Shown here in pieces: positions 14,995-23,665 of a stretch of DNA of 38,963 bases (positions are counted from its first letter, which is position 1; each line of letters starts with the position of its first letter). Below the pieces are notes generated by a model, which saw nothing but the letters and a program-made list of their open reading frames with translations, was not told the origin of the DNA and made no database searches. Source of the stretch: JAYFRE01 sp034926235 (GTDB taxonomy: Bacteria > Pseudomonadota > Alphaproteobacteria > Rhodospirillales > Magnetospirillaceae). The translations under genes were made by a program, and so were the position numbers. The DNA lies in the NCBI GenBank assembly GCA_034926235.1, contig JAYFRE010000075.1:1-38963 (forward strand). The letters are read 5' to 3'.

Positions 14995-16323
14995 TCAGGA
15001 GCCTTTCCGCTTTTTGGCGCCGTCCAGGATCATGCGGGCCAGCGCCTGATAATCCTCGTCGAAATGATGGCCGCCATCGATGCCGACGATCTCGACCCCC
15101 GCCGGTTTCAGGGCGGTGCAGTCGGCTTCGTCATCCTCGCGGCCATAGAAGCATTGCAGCCGGCGCGGATCGATTTTCAAGGCCTCGGGGATAGTCGAAA
15201 TCGCATCCTTGGTTTTCTTGTCCAGGAAGCTGCCGACCGTGACCTCGAAATCGGCCAAGTCAGAGAGGCCTAGCAACGACATCTGCACCATGCTGTCCTG
15301 GTCGGCGGCGGGCAGGCGGTTGAACACCGGCGGCAGGATGTTCGCGCCGAAAGAAAAACCGATCAGCACCACCCGCTTGGCGTTCCATTTATGCTGATAG
15401 GCGTGAATGATGCGGGACAGGTCGGAGGCGGTCCGTTCGGGCGAGCGCTTTTTCCAGAAATAGCGCAAGGAATCGACCCCGACGACCGGCATGCCTTCGT
15501 TTTGCAGGATGGCGGCCAGATCCTTGTCCAAATCACGCCAGCCGCCATCACCCGAATAAAAGACGGCGAATATGTCTGAAGGCTTGCTGACGGGAAGTTC
15601 GATCAGCGGCAGATCACCCAGCCCCTCGCTGTCGGCGCTGCTGGCGGATTCGAGGGTTGCAAGCAAGGCCACCGCCGGGGCGTCGTTGCTTTCCGTCACC
15701 GTAACGGCGTCGTGGTCGTCCGCCAGGGCGGCGATGCGGGCGCGCCCGGCTTTGTCTGCCGCCGGAGTCACGACAGCGTCGATGGTGAAGGGCAGAGCCG
15801 TATCGGGCAGCGGATCGGCAATCGTGCCGGCAATGCACAGGGGCGTCTTGCCGGGAGGAGGCGCTGCGGTGGGATCGGCGACGACGACATGATCGATGGT
15901 TGCGGCGTCGGTCTGTCCGGCCACGGCCAAGGCGAACGTGCCGCCATCGCCGATGCCCGCCAGCACGGGGAAATGATAGGCGCTGGCGCCGAGTGCGCGT
16001 TGAAGCGTGTGGCTGACATTTTCGATTTCGCCGATGACGATGACGCATTCTTCCTGGGCGGCGGCGATGCGGTGCGTGGCGACGGCCAGATCGAAACCCA
16101 TGACCAGCAGGCCGCGCCCGGCCAGAGTCTGGGCGATATGCTGCTCCGCCCCACCCCAGCCGGATGCGCCGGAGAACAGTACGACCGCGCCGGTGGGCTC
16201 TGTTTTGGGCGCGACCACGATCGGCGCGCCCAGCCATGGCATGGTCAAATCCTGTGCGGGCGCCGGGACGGAGGCCAGGGAGACGGTCAGGGCCAGGGCC
16301 AGGGCCGGCATGCGTGGCGTCAT
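14995..16323 (-). CDS. acvB: AcvB/VirJ family lysyl-phosphatidylglycerol hydrolase
   Basis: 442 residues. An N-terminal signal peptide (cleavage near A-P-A-Q, about residue 23) precedes two alpha/beta-hydrolase-like halves. The second half carries F-Y-S-G-D-G-G-W-R-D, the nucleophile elbow G-F-S-F-G-A-N, an acidic G-R-E-D-D-E segment and G-G-H-H-F-D-E-D-Y, giving a plausible Ser-Asp-His triad. AcvB of Agrobacterium and AtvA of Rhizobium act in the periplasm and hydrolyse lysyl-phosphatidylglycerol made by the MprF/LpiA partner. Here the start overlaps the mprF stop (ATGA), the same operon arrangement as lpiA-atvA. A 66-residue upstream extension lies inside mprF and was rejected. Confidence 0.88.
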   Translation of the reverse strand: MTPRMPALALALTVSLASVPAPAQDLTMPWLGAPIVVAPKTEPTGAVVLFSGASGWGGAEQHIAQTLAGRGLLVMGFDLAVATHRIAAAQEECVIVIGEIENVSHTLQRALGASAYHFPVLAGIGDGGTFALAVAGQTDAATIDHVVVADPTAAPPPGKTPLCIAGTIADPLPDTALPFTIDAVVTPAADKAGRARIAALADDHDAVTVTESNDAPAVALLATLESASSADSEGLGDLPLIELPVSKPSDIFAVFYSGDGGWRDLDKDLAAILQNEGMPVVGVDSLRYFWKKRSPERTASDLSRIIHAYQHKWNAKRVVLIGFSFGANILPPVFNRLPAADQDSMVQMSLLGLSDLADFEVTVGSFLDKKTKDAISTIPEALKIDPRRLQCFYGREDDEADCTALKPAGVEIVGIDGGHHFDEDYQALARMILDGAKKRKGS

Positions 16324-18911
16324 TTCCCGATTACTCCCTTCAATCCGCCACTGATCAGGACGGTGATGTCGGCCAGCGCCAACATCGGGTTGGCGCCGCC
16401 ACTGACCGCCAGATAACGCGGCCGCCATATCGGCTGGAATTTCGCCTTGAAGCCGCGCAGCCCAACGAAATTGTAGAACCGGCGGCCATGCTCGAACACC
16501 ACCCGGCCGACCCGGTGCCACATGGGGGCGGCCTCACTGTTCGACAGACCGGAAAGCGGGGCCATGCCCAACGTGAAACGGTCATAGCCCAGTTCCTTGA
16601 AATGCAGGATCAGGCGCGCAAGCAGCACTTCCATGATGTTGGGGAAGGCGTCGGGGAGAAAACGCATCAGATCGATGCTGGCTTCCTCGGTCAAATTGGT
16701 GGTCAGCAACGAGGCGAAGGCAAGGATGCGCCCGTTCTGGCGCAGGACGGCCACAGGATGAGACCGGATATAAGCAGGTGCGAACGCGCCCAGCGAAAAA
16801 CGCTTTTCGCGCACCTTGTGATGCGCCATCCAGCTTTCCGATACGGCGGACAGTTCCGCCATATGGGCGTCGATCTCCTCCTGCGACAAGATGGCGAACT
16901 CGACACCTTCGCGCTCGGCGCGATTGAGGGCGGCGCGCATGTTGGCGCGTTTGGGGCCCTTGAGGTCAAAATCGGCCAGATGGACGATCGCTTCCTCGCC
17001 CAGCTTGAAGGCGCGCAGTCCGATATCGGCATAGAACGATAAGCTGTCGCCTGATACCTGATAAAATACCACCCGTCCGCCGCCCGTCCGGGCGCATTCG
17101 GCGAAACGCCAGATCAGCGCCGGCCAGCAATCGCGAGGGCCGACCGGATCGCCCAGCGCCACCCAGGAACGCCCCTGGCGGCCATACATGATGAAGGCGC
17201 GGCCATCGTCTGAGAACAGCAGGCTTTTGTCGCCCATGGCCACAAGCCCGGCGTCCACATGGGATTGGGCGGCGGCGATGGCCAGGGCGCGGTCCAGATC
17301 GGCGGGGCTGGGTGGAACCTGACGTTGCGCGGCGGGCCGCAGCAGCGACCAGGAGGCAGCGAATCCGGCGGCGAGCATGATCCCCATCAGGGCGCGCAGG
17401 CTACGCGGAGCGTGTTCCGAAAATTCGAACTGCCACCATAATTCGTTGTCGTAGACGACGTCCTTATAGACGAACAGCAAAAGCGCCAAGGCGGTCACCA
17501 GCAAGGTCGCGACGGCGATCAGCCAGCTTGGGGTCAGGGTTTGGTGCAGAAGCGACGCCTGGCGTGAGAATTCGCTCCTGGCGGCCAGAAGGGCGCAGAA
17601 CAACAGCCCCAGAAACACGGCTTCGCCCACCGCCAATCCCTTGATCAGGCATAAAAGGATGGAGAGCGGCACGACGACGATCGCCGCCCACCAGGCTCCG
17701 TCCAGGCGATAGACCAGACCGCGGGCGATCAAGAGCATCACCACGCCGAGCACGCTGGCGATGAAGTGGGCGCCCTCGATCAGCGGCAGCGGCAAATGGG
17801 TACTGAGCAGATCCAGGGAATCGTCACTGGTGGGGGTGACGCCGGAAAAAATCAGCATCGCTCCCAAGACCAGGGCGAAGGCCCCCAGCACCGGCGGCGT
17901 CAGCCGCCCGCTTGCGCTGAGCAAGGAAGAAAATAAGGGCGAGGAGATGCCGCGGCGGATTTCAAGCCCGGCGACCAGCAGCGCCGCCAGCGCCAGCGGC
18001 ACCATGTGGTAGATGACACGGTAAAGAACCAGGGCCGACAGCACGTTTTCCATGCTGAGATGCGGACTGAGGGCTGCGACGATTACCGTTTCAAACACGC
18101 CCAGACCGGCGGGAATGTGGCTGAGCACCCCCAACCCGATCGCCACCGCATAGATGGTGATGAAGGCCGGCAGACCGATGCTGTCCGACGGCAGCAGCAC
18201 CCACAGCACTGCCGCCGAGGCGGAGATATCCACCGATGTGGCCAGGAATTGGCGGATCAGGATGCCGCGCGAAGGCAGATGGATGGATAGAGAAAAGATC
18301 TTCAGATCGCGGCCGTGTCCGGCGGTAGCCCACAGCAAGACCAATCCCAGCACGATTCCGCCGCCGGCAAGGCGCAGGCCGATGGGGGGAAGCGGCACCG
18401 AAGACAGATCGTTCGCGGCGATCAAAAGACTGATCCCGGTCACCCCGGCCAGCCCCAGGCCGAACGCCAGGGTGACAAAAGCGACGATGCGCGCCACCTG
18501 CCCGGGTTCGACGCCATGGGGGGTATAGAAACGATAACGGATAGCCCCGGCGGTCAGAGGGCCGAAGCCGGCGGTGTTGCCGACGGCGTAGGCGCAGAAT
18601 GACGTCAGGGCGATTACCGGCTTCGGCACCGTTGCGCCGACGAATTCCAAAGCGTCAAGATCATAGACGCACAGGGCCGTGAAACTGACCCCGGTCAGGG
18701 CCAGGGCGGCGGCTATGGCCCAACCCGGCGTGGCTGACAGAGCCTGAACGATATCGTTATAGGAAACCTCGTCGATCAGATGGCGAGCGGCCGTCCAGGC
18801 CAGCGTCAGAACGGCCAGCACGACGATGCCGGTCAGGAAGGGGCGTGCGCCTGCCAGATGGCCGGTGAACCTGTTCCAAATGCCGCCCTTGGCTGTCGCC
18901 GCAAATATCAT
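16320..18911 (-). CDS. mprF: Bifunctional lysyl-phosphatidylglycerol synthase/flippase MprF (LpiA)
   Basis: 863 residues from ATG 18911. The N-terminal two thirds is a multi-helix flippase domain (about 14 hydrophobic segments to about residue 515). The C-terminus, from about 530, is the cytosolic DUF2156 transferase domain, with L-L-F-S-D-D-G-R-A-F-I-M-Y-G-R and a late R-F-T-L-G-M-A-P-L-S segment. MprF transfers lysine from Lys-tRNA to phosphatidylglycerol and flips the cationic lipid, lowering sensitivity to cationic peptides and acid. It is translationally coupled to acvB. A longer start at 19013 would add 34 arginine-rich residues and cannot be excluded; neither start has a strong ribosome site. 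Confidence 0.92.
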   Translation of the reverse strand: MIFAATAKGGIWNRFTGHLAGARPFLTGIVVLAVLTLAWTAARHLIDEVSYNDIVQALSATPGWAIAAALALTGVSFTALCVYDLDALEFVGATVPKPVIALTSFCAYAVGNTAGFGPLTAGAIRYRFYTPHGVEPGQVARIVAFVTLAFGLGLAGVTGISLLIAANDLSSVPLPPIGLRLAGGGIVLGLVLLWATAGHGRDLKIFSLSIHLPSRGILIRQFLATSVDISASAAVLWVLLPSDSIGLPAFITIYAVAIGLGVLSHIPAGLGVFETVIVAALSPHLSMENVLSALVLYRVIYHMVPLALAALLVAGLEIRRGISSPLFSSLLSASGRLTPPVLGAFALVLGAMLIFSGVTPTSDDSLDLLSTHLPLPLIEGAHFIASVLGVVMLLIARGLVYRLDGAWWAAIVVVPLSILLCLIKGLAVGEAVFLGLLFCALLAARSEFSRQASLLHQTLTPSWLIAVATLLVTALALLLFVYKDVVYDNELWWQFEFSEHAPRSLRALMGIMLAAGFAASWSLLRPAAQRQVPPSPADLDRALAIAAAQSHVDAGLVAMGDKSLLFSDDGRAFIMYGRQGRSWVALGDPVGPRDCWPALIWRFAECARTGGGRVVFYQVSGDSLSFYADIGLRAFKLGEEAIVHLADFDLKGPKRANMRAALNRAEREGVEFAILSQEEIDAHMAELSAVSESWMAHHKVREKRFSLGAFAPAYIRSHPVAVLRQNGRILAFASLLTTNLTEEASIDLMRFLPDAFPNIMEVLLARLILHFKELGYDRFTLGMAPLSGLSNSEAAPMWHRVGRVVFEHGRRFYNFVGLRGFKAKFQPIWRPRYLAVSGGANPMLALADITVLISGGLKGVIGK

Positions 18912-19152
18912 GGTCGCTTTTCTCGTGATGTGCCAACGCGCCAAGGATCGGACCGCTGGAGCGGTTCGCGTGGGGATTACGCGCCTTACGATTTTTGAGC
19001 ATCGTCCGATCATGCGGATGGACTAGGAAAATTCCAGAAAGTGACTCGGCGGCGCGGACCGGCCTTTTGTCCGGCGGAGGCTCGGGCATCGATAGGAGGA
19101 TTTAGCGCCGGTCTTTGCTTCAGTCCAGTCCCCTTTCACCGGTTTTTATCGG

Positions 19153-19992
19153 CTAAGGCGTCTTGATTCCCAAAATCCGGGCGGCGTTGCCGCCCAGAAT
19201 CTTGCGCCGCGACTCCTCGGAGAGGCCGATTGCGGAATATTTCGCGACCGTTTCCGCGTGATTGACCTGGGGCCAGTCGGTTCCGAAGAGGAATTTGTCG
19301 GAAAAACGGTCGATATCCGGGAAAAAGCCGGGCACCTTGCGTACCGGCAGGCCGGTCAGATCGATATGCACATTCTTGTGCAGGCGGACCATGGTCATGG
19401 CTTCATCATACCACATGCCACGTCCGCCATGGGCCATGACGATGGTCAGGTCCGGAAAATCCACGGCGACATCGTCGAAGAAAAGGGGGTTGCCGTATTT
19501 GATCCGGGCATTGTGCAGGATGGATGAGCCGGTATGGGCCAATACCGGGATGCCCAATTCCTGAGCGGCGGCATAAAGCGGGTAGAGCAGCGGTTCGTTG
19601 GGATAGAAATAATTGTAGGTGGGCAGCAGTTTCAAGCCCCTGAAACCGTGATTGCGGCATAATTCTTTCAGCAGATCGCCCGGTCGCGGATGCAGATAAG
19701 GATTGATCGAACAGAACGGGATCAATTCGTCGTGGTTTTCGCAGAATTCGGCAACGGTCTCATTCAACGTGTAGCCGGTGGCCAGAGGCGCGTATTCGGA
19801 TAGGATGACGCCGTAATCCACACCGCTTTCCTTGAGCAGCGCCACGAACTGGGCCGGGTCGGCATAACGTTGGCGGGCTTCCTCGTAACTGGTGCGGTCG
19901 GGGAAGGAGATGTCCATGAGTTCGTCGAAGGATTTCGTCGAAGCCGTGCACCAGATCATATGGATATGAAAGTCGATGACGGGGCAGGCCAT
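19153..19992 (-). CDS. Amidohydrolase-superfamily (amidohydrolase_2) TIM-barrel protein
   Basis: 279 residues. Metal-site signatures are D-F-H-I-H (residues 7-11), A-H-T-G-S with His153, A-H-G-G with His188 and G-T-D-W-P with Asp239. This is the amidohydrolase_2 subfamily, which includes ACMSD-like decarboxylases and lactone hydrolases. The substrate cannot be read from sequence. It starts 41 bases after the Lrp-type regulator stop on the same strand, so the two probably form an operon, divergent from the ferredoxin oxidoreductase. It is followed by 241 bases before mprF, with no strong terminator seen. Confidence 0.85.
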   Translation of the reverse strand: MACPVIDFHIHMIWCTASTKSFDELMDISFPDRTSYEEARQRYADPAQFVALLKESGVDYGVILSEYAPLATGYTLNETVAEFCENHDELIPFCSINPYLHPRPGDLLKELCRNHGFRGLKLLPTYNYFYPNEPLLYPLYAAAQELGIPVLAHTGSSILHNARIKYGNPLFFDDVAVDFPDLTIVMAHGGRGMWYDEAMTMVRLHKNVHIDLTGLPVRKVPGFFPDIDRFSDKFLFGTDWPQVNHAETVAKYSAIGLSEESRRKILGGNAARILGIKTP

Positions 19993-20033
19993 GATCTGTC
20001 CTTACAAAAAAATAGGAAGAAAGGGAGCGGCGC

Positions 20034-20501
20034 TCAGGGCTGGACTGAATAGGTCTGTTTCAGACAGCGCAAGGCGAAAGAGGAACGGCTGTAACGAATG
20101 CCCGGAATACGGTAGAGCCGTTGGCGCAAGAATCGTTCATAGCCTTCAGTGCCGGCAACGGCGACCTTGATGATGTAATCATATTCGCCGCTGACGAGAA
20201 AGGCTTCGATCACCTCCGGCATTTCGGACAGCGATGTGGCGAAACGTTCCAGCGAATCTTCGTCATGATGGTTGAGCGTGATTTCGATGATGACGGTGTC
20301 GGGCATGCCGAGAGCGCCCTGATCGATTAGGGCGACATAGCCGGAAATGACCTTGGCGGCTTCCAGCGCGCGCACCCGATTCCAGCAAACGGTCGGCGAC
20401 AGACCGATCTCGGCGGCGAGTCCGGCATTGCTGATTCGCCCGTCGCGCTGAAGAACGCGAAGAATCTTCCGATCTATGGAATCGAGGAGTGTCCGCTTCA
20501 T
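20034..20501 (-). CDS. Lrp/AsnC-family transcriptional regulator
   Basis: 155 residues. The N-terminal helix-turn-helix (about 5-55) has L-D-S-I-D-R-K-I-L-R-V-L-Q and N-A-G-L-A-A-E-I-G-L-S. The C-terminal RAM effector domain (about 70-145) has F-L-V-S-G-E-Y-D-Y-I-I-K-V. Members sense amino acids or 2-oxoacids and often control amino-acid breakdown genes next door. Here it is divergent from a 2-oxoacid:ferredoxin oxidoreductase operon and upstream of an amidohydrolase, so it likely regulates both. A 15-base palindrome in the gap is a candidate site. Confidence 0.92.
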   Translation of the reverse strand: MKRTLLDSIDRKILRVLQRDGRISNAGLAAEIGLSPTVCWNRVRALEAAKVISGYVALIDQGALGMPDTVIIEITLNHHDEDSLERFATSLSEMPEVIEAFLVSGEYDYIIKVAVAGTEGYERFLRQRLYRIPGIRYSRSSFALRCLKQTYSVQP

Positions 20502-20962
20502 ACCGCTGCCTCGGGTAAAAAATTTGAAATATTGCTAAAATGGAAAAGGATTTTCCGCATATTGACGGCGACGGTCATAATAAGGAAACAAATTTTGCGG
20601 TGCCAGCGGTACTATTTTCGTTATGAGCAAGGTTGCGTACAGTCTGTTCCGATCCGTCCCCACCGGCTTTGCCGCCGGCATGAGGGAAGCAAGGAGGGCT
20701 GTCGAATGTCGTCGGCATCGATCAGATCGTGTTGGGAGCGAAAAGCGGCCGGTTCTTCTGGTCCTTTGACGCTATTTCCCAAAGCCGTCAGGCGCCTTTT
20801 CCCCTCCGGCCCTGGGCTTCGCGGGGAAGCCAAGGCCGACAGGGCCTCGTGGCCTGCTCCGTAAAGCGGGGGACGCCGTGTTTTCGGTCGATGGCCGGAC
20901 ATCTTTTCCTCGCAAGGGTTACGCCTTTCCGCCGATCGCGGCATTGCTGCCGGGAGGAACAC
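20502..20962. other. Divergent intergenic region/leader before the ferredoxin oxidoreductase operon
   Basis: 461 bases. No convincing gene: the open frames here lack family resemblance or a good ribosome site. The left 120 bases are AT-rich and hold the palindrome at 20542-20556. The right part is GC-rich with tight hairpins, for example GGCTTC (20815-20820) with GAAGCC (20826-20831). The long leader may carry untranslated regulation, but no known riboswitch (including TPP) was recognised. A GGGAGGA ribosome site precedes the ferredoxin ATG. Confidence 0.5.
20542..20556. promoter_or_regulatory. 15-base palindrome, Lrp-type operator candidate
   Basis: GGAAAA-GGA-TTTTCC, perfect 6-base arms with a 3-base spacer, in an AT-rich stretch 41 bases upstream of the Lrp-type start. 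Length and position suit an Lrp/AsnC site controlling the regulator itself and the divergent operon. Binding is inference. Confidence 0.5.
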
Positions 20963-21172
20963 ATGTCGAGAACCGTTTTTCGAGAGGATCTGTGCAAGGG
21001 CTGCGGCATATGCATCAGCGTCTGTCCACAGCATATCCTGTCGTTCGTGTCGGAGCGCATTAATCACAAGGGATATCATCCCGTCGAGTCGATCGATAAC
21101 GACAAATGTACTGGCTGCGCCATATGCGCCAGGAGCTGTCCCGACATGGTCATTGAAGTTTACAGATCATAA
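20963..21172 (+). CDS. 2-oxoacid:ferredoxin oxidoreductase, delta (2[4Fe-4S] ferredoxin) subunit
   Basis: 69 residues with two complete ferredoxin motifs: C-K-G-C-G-I-C-I-S-V-C-P and C-T-G-C-A-I-C-A-R-S-C-P. Each binds one [4Fe-4S] cluster and relays electrons from the catalytic beta subunit. It is the first gene of a four-gene operon in delta-alpha-beta-gamma order. ATG 20963 has an excellent GGGAGGA ribosome site; the upstream in-frame extension was rejected. The next gene starts 11 bases after its stop. Confidence 0.93.
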   Translation: MSRTVFREDLCKGCGICISVCPQHILSFVSERINHKGYHPVESIDNDKCTGCAICARSCPDMVIEVYRS

Positions 21173-21183
21173 GGGGACGTGCC

Positions 21184-22272
21184 ATGAGCGAGCAATTACT
21201 GAGCAACGAGTCCCGAATTCTCATGAAGGGCAACGAGGCCTGCGCCAAAGGTGCGATCCTCGCCGGATGCCGCCATTATTTCGGCTATCCGATCACGCCC
21301 CAGACCGAAATTCCTGAATATCTAGCCCGCCAGATGCCGCTGATCGGTGGCACCTTCGTCCAGGCCGAAAGCGAGATTGCGGCGATCAACATGGTCTATG
21401 GTGCGGCTTCCGCCGGAATGCGGGCCATGACCTCCTCGGCCAGTCCCGGCATCAGCCTGAAGCAGGAAACCATTTCCTCGCTGGCCTGCGCCGAACTGCC
21501 CTGCGTGGTCGTCAATGTTTCGCGCGGCGGCCCCGGCATCGGCTGCATCCAAGGGGCGCAGAGCGATTATTTCCAAAGCACCAAGGGCGGCGGTCACGGC
21601 GACTATCACCTGATCACCCTGGCCCCCAATTCGGTGCAGGAAATGCTGGACATGACCATGCTGGCCTTCGACTTGGCCGACAAGTACCGCAATCCGGTGC
21701 TGTTGCTGAGCGATGGCGTCATTGGCCAGATGATGGAACCCTTGCTTCTGCCCGATCCGGTCACCGATCTGCCCGAGAAGCCTTGGGCGGCCACGGGAGC
21801 CAAGGGGCGCAAGAAGAACATCATCACCACGCTCTACCTGAACGCCCCGGCTTGCGAGGCGCATAACAGCAAGCTGCAAGCCAAGTTCCAGCAGATAACC
21901 GAAAACGAAATCCGCTGGGAAGAGGTGGATACCGAGGATGCCGACTGGATCCTGGTGGCCTACGGCATCAGCTCCCGCATCGCTCTGACCGTGCAGCAGA
22001 TGGCTCGGGCCAAGGGCGAGAAGGTCGGGATCGTGCGGCCCAAGACGCTGTGGCCGTTCCCCTACGAGGTCCTGAGCCGTTTGTCCAAGCGGGTCAAAGG
22101 GTTCCTGGTGGTGGAACAGAATGCCGGCCAGATGATCGACGATGTGCGTCTGGCGGTCGAAGGCCGAGCCCAGGTGCGTTTTTATGGCCGCCCCGGCGGC
22201 GTGATGATCTGGCCTCAGGACGTGTTGGACTGCCTGGAAGAGATCATGGAAGAGGAGCGGTGTCATGCCTGA
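21184..22272 (+). CDS. 2-oxoacid:ferredoxin oxidoreductase alpha subunit (VorB/KorA-like)
   Basis: 362 residues. It begins with the alpha-subunit core K-G-N-E-A-C-A-K-G-A, then G-Y-P-I-T-P-Q-T-E (about 39-47), Q-A-E-S-E-I-A-A-I-N near 62-71 and a S-R-G-G-P-G region near 117. This is the compact type without a fused gamma domain, closest by eye to 3-methyl-2-oxobutanoate (branched-chain) VorB proteins, although 2-oxoglutarate KorA shares these motifs. The complex oxidatively decarboxylates a 2-oxoacid to acyl-CoA with ferredoxin reduction, or runs in reverse to fix CO2. Its end overlaps the beta-subunit start by 8 bases. Confidence 0.9.
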   Translation: MSEQLLSNESRILMKGNEACAKGAILAGCRHYFGYPITPQTEIPEYLARQMPLIGGTFVQAESEIAAINMVYGAASAGMRAMTSSASPGISLKQETISSLACAELPCVVVNVSRGGPGIGCIQGAQSDYFQSTKGGGHGDYHLITLAPNSVQEMLDMTMLAFDLADKYRNPVLLLSDGVIGQMMEPLLLPDPVTDLPEKPWAATGAKGRKKNIITTLYLNAPACEAHNSKLQAKFQQITENEIRWEEVDTEDADWILVAYGISSRIALTVQQMARAKGEKVGIVRPKTLWPFPYEVLSRLSKRVKGFLVVEQNAGQMIDDVRLAVEGRAQVRFYGRPGGVMIWPQDVLDCLEEIMEEERCHA

Positions 22273-23017
22273 GCGTAAGGTTTTTTCACGAACCGAGGCG
22301 ATGGTGGATGTGCCCACTCACTATTGTCCGGGCTGCCATCACGGGATTATTCATCGCCTGGTGGCCGAAACGATCGAGGAACTGGGGATCGCCGAGCGGA
22401 CCATCGGCATCGCGTCGGTCGGCTGTTCAGTCCTGTCCTATGAATATTTCAACGTGGACATGGTCAGCGCCCTGCATGGACGCGCGCCGGCCGTGGCGAC
22501 CGGAGTCAAGCGGTCACGTCCGGATGCGGCCGTCTTTACCTATCAGGGCGACGGCGATCTTGCGGCCATCGGTACGGCGGAGATCGTTCATGCCGCCGCC
22601 CGGGGCGAAAACATCACGGTGGTGTTCGTCAACAACGCCATCTACGGCATGACCGGCGGCCAGATGGCCCCGACCACGCTGGAGGGACAAGTCACCCAGA
22701 CTTCGCCTTTCGGGCGCGATCATCTGAAGGCCGGTTTCCCGATCCGTATGTCGGAAATGCTGGCGACACTGGATGGTCCTTCCTTTATCACCCGCACGGC
22801 GGTCAACACGCCGGCGCGCGTTGTTCAGACCAAGCGGGCGATCAAGACGGCGTTCCAGCTTCAGTTGGACGGTAAGGGCTTCAGCATGGTCGAAGTGCTG
22901 TCGACCTGCCCGACCAATTGGGGGCTGGACCCGGTCAAGTCCGGGGAGTGGGTCGATGAACATATGATTCCCCAGTACCCGCTCGGGGTCTTCAAGGAAG
23001 AGGGGGCCGCGGCATGA
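22265..23017 (+). CDS. 2-oxoacid:ferredoxin oxidoreductase beta (TPP-binding) subunit
   Basis: 250 residues. The thiamine-diphosphate motif is G-D-G-D-L-A-A-I-G near 96-104, ending with V-F-V-N-N about 20 residues later. Four cysteines suit the beta-subunit [4Fe-4S] cluster: Cys21 and Cys24 in C-P-G-C, Cys54 in V-G-C-S and Cys216 in S-T-C-P-T-N. All expected catalytic elements are present. It overlaps its neighbours on both sides (8 bases with alpha, ATGA with gamma), so the subunits are made at fixed ratio. Confidence 0.92.
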   Translation: MPERKVFSRTEAMVDVPTHYCPGCHHGIIHRLVAETIEELGIAERTIGIASVGCSVLSYEYFNVDMVSALHGRAPAVATGVKRSRPDAAVFTYQGDGDLAAIGTAEIVHAAARGENITVVFVNNAIYGMTGGQMAPTTLEGQVTQTSPFGRDHLKAGFPIRMSEMLATLDGPSFITRTAVNTPARVVQTKRAIKTAFQLQLDGKGFSMVEVLSTCPTNWGLDPVKSGEWVDEHMIPQYPLGVFKEEGAAA

Positions 23018-23583
23018 AAACGCACCAGATGATTTTTTCCGGGTTCGGCGGACAAGGAATCATGCTGATGGGGCAGATTCTGACTCAGGCCGGCCTGGAA
23101 GACGGACGCCATGTTTCGTGGATTCCGTCCTATGGACCCGAGATGCGCGGCGGCACCGCCTATTGTTCGGTGGTGGTGTCGGACGATCTCATCGGTTCGC
23201 CCGTGGTCAGCGCGCCGACCTTGGTGCTGGCGATGAATCTGCCGTCCAAGGACCGGTTCGAGCCGGCCCTGGTGCCGGGCGGCCATCTCATCATCAACTC
23301 GTCCCTGATTCCGGAAGCGCCGGCCAGGAGCGACATCCACAACCACCTTTTGCCCATGAACGAGATCACGGGGCGTCTGAACAACCCCAAGGTCCTGAAC
23401 ATGGTGGCTTTGGGTGCCATCTATGCGGCGGCCAAGCCGGTCAGCGAGGAAGCCGTGTTCAAGGCGATGGAGGTTCTGTTCGGAAAGAAGTTCGCCGACA
23501 AGCCTCAATTGGTGGAATTGAACCGTCAGGCTTTTCGCGCTGGCTGTGAAGGAATCTTGAACCAAGCGGTGGTCACGGCCTGA
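23014..23583 (+). CDS. 2-oxoacid:ferredoxin oxidoreductase gamma subunit
   Basis: 189 residues. The N-terminus F-S-G-F-G-G-Q-G-I-M (about 8-17) and Y-G-P-E-M-R-G-G-T-A-Y-C (about 39-51) are diagnostic of the gamma domain, which helps bind CoA. It is the last gene of the operon; a hairpin 26 bases after the stop probably terminates transcription. With the three preceding genes it gives a complete four-subunit enzyme. Confidence 0.93.
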   Translation: MKTHQMIFSGFGGQGIMLMGQILTQAGLEDGRHVSWIPSYGPEMRGGTAYCSVVVSDDLIGSPVVSAPTLVLAMNLPSKDRFEPALVPGGHLIINSSLIPEAPARSDIHNHLLPMNEITGRLNNPKVLNMVALGAIYAAAKPVSEEAVFKAMEVLFGKKFADKPQLVELNRQAFRAGCEGILNQAVVTA

Positions 23584-23608
23584 TCTGGCCCAAGCCTTCG
23601 CTGGAAGG

Positions 23609-23641
23609 ATGCCGTCCGTCCTGGTCCGGGGCGGGCGGCAT
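23609..23641. terminator. Terminator candidate after the ferredoxin oxidoreductase operon
   Basis: ATGCCGTCCG (23609-23618) pairs with CGGGCGGCAT (23632-23641), ten pairs with one G-U and a 13-base loop, followed by a short TTCTTTG stretch. It lies between convergent operons. Confidence 0.55.
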
Positions 23642-23665
23642 TCTTTGAGTCACCGGAGCACCGCC

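Noticed and set aside
20532..20864. 110-codon frame in the gap before the ferredoxin gene
   Set aside because: No good ribosome site, arginine/cysteine-rich shadow-like composition and it spans the hairpin-rich leader.
20502..20962. TPP riboswitch before the thiamine-dependent oxidoreductase operon
   Set aside because: No CUGAGA or ACCUGA core elements found in the leader.
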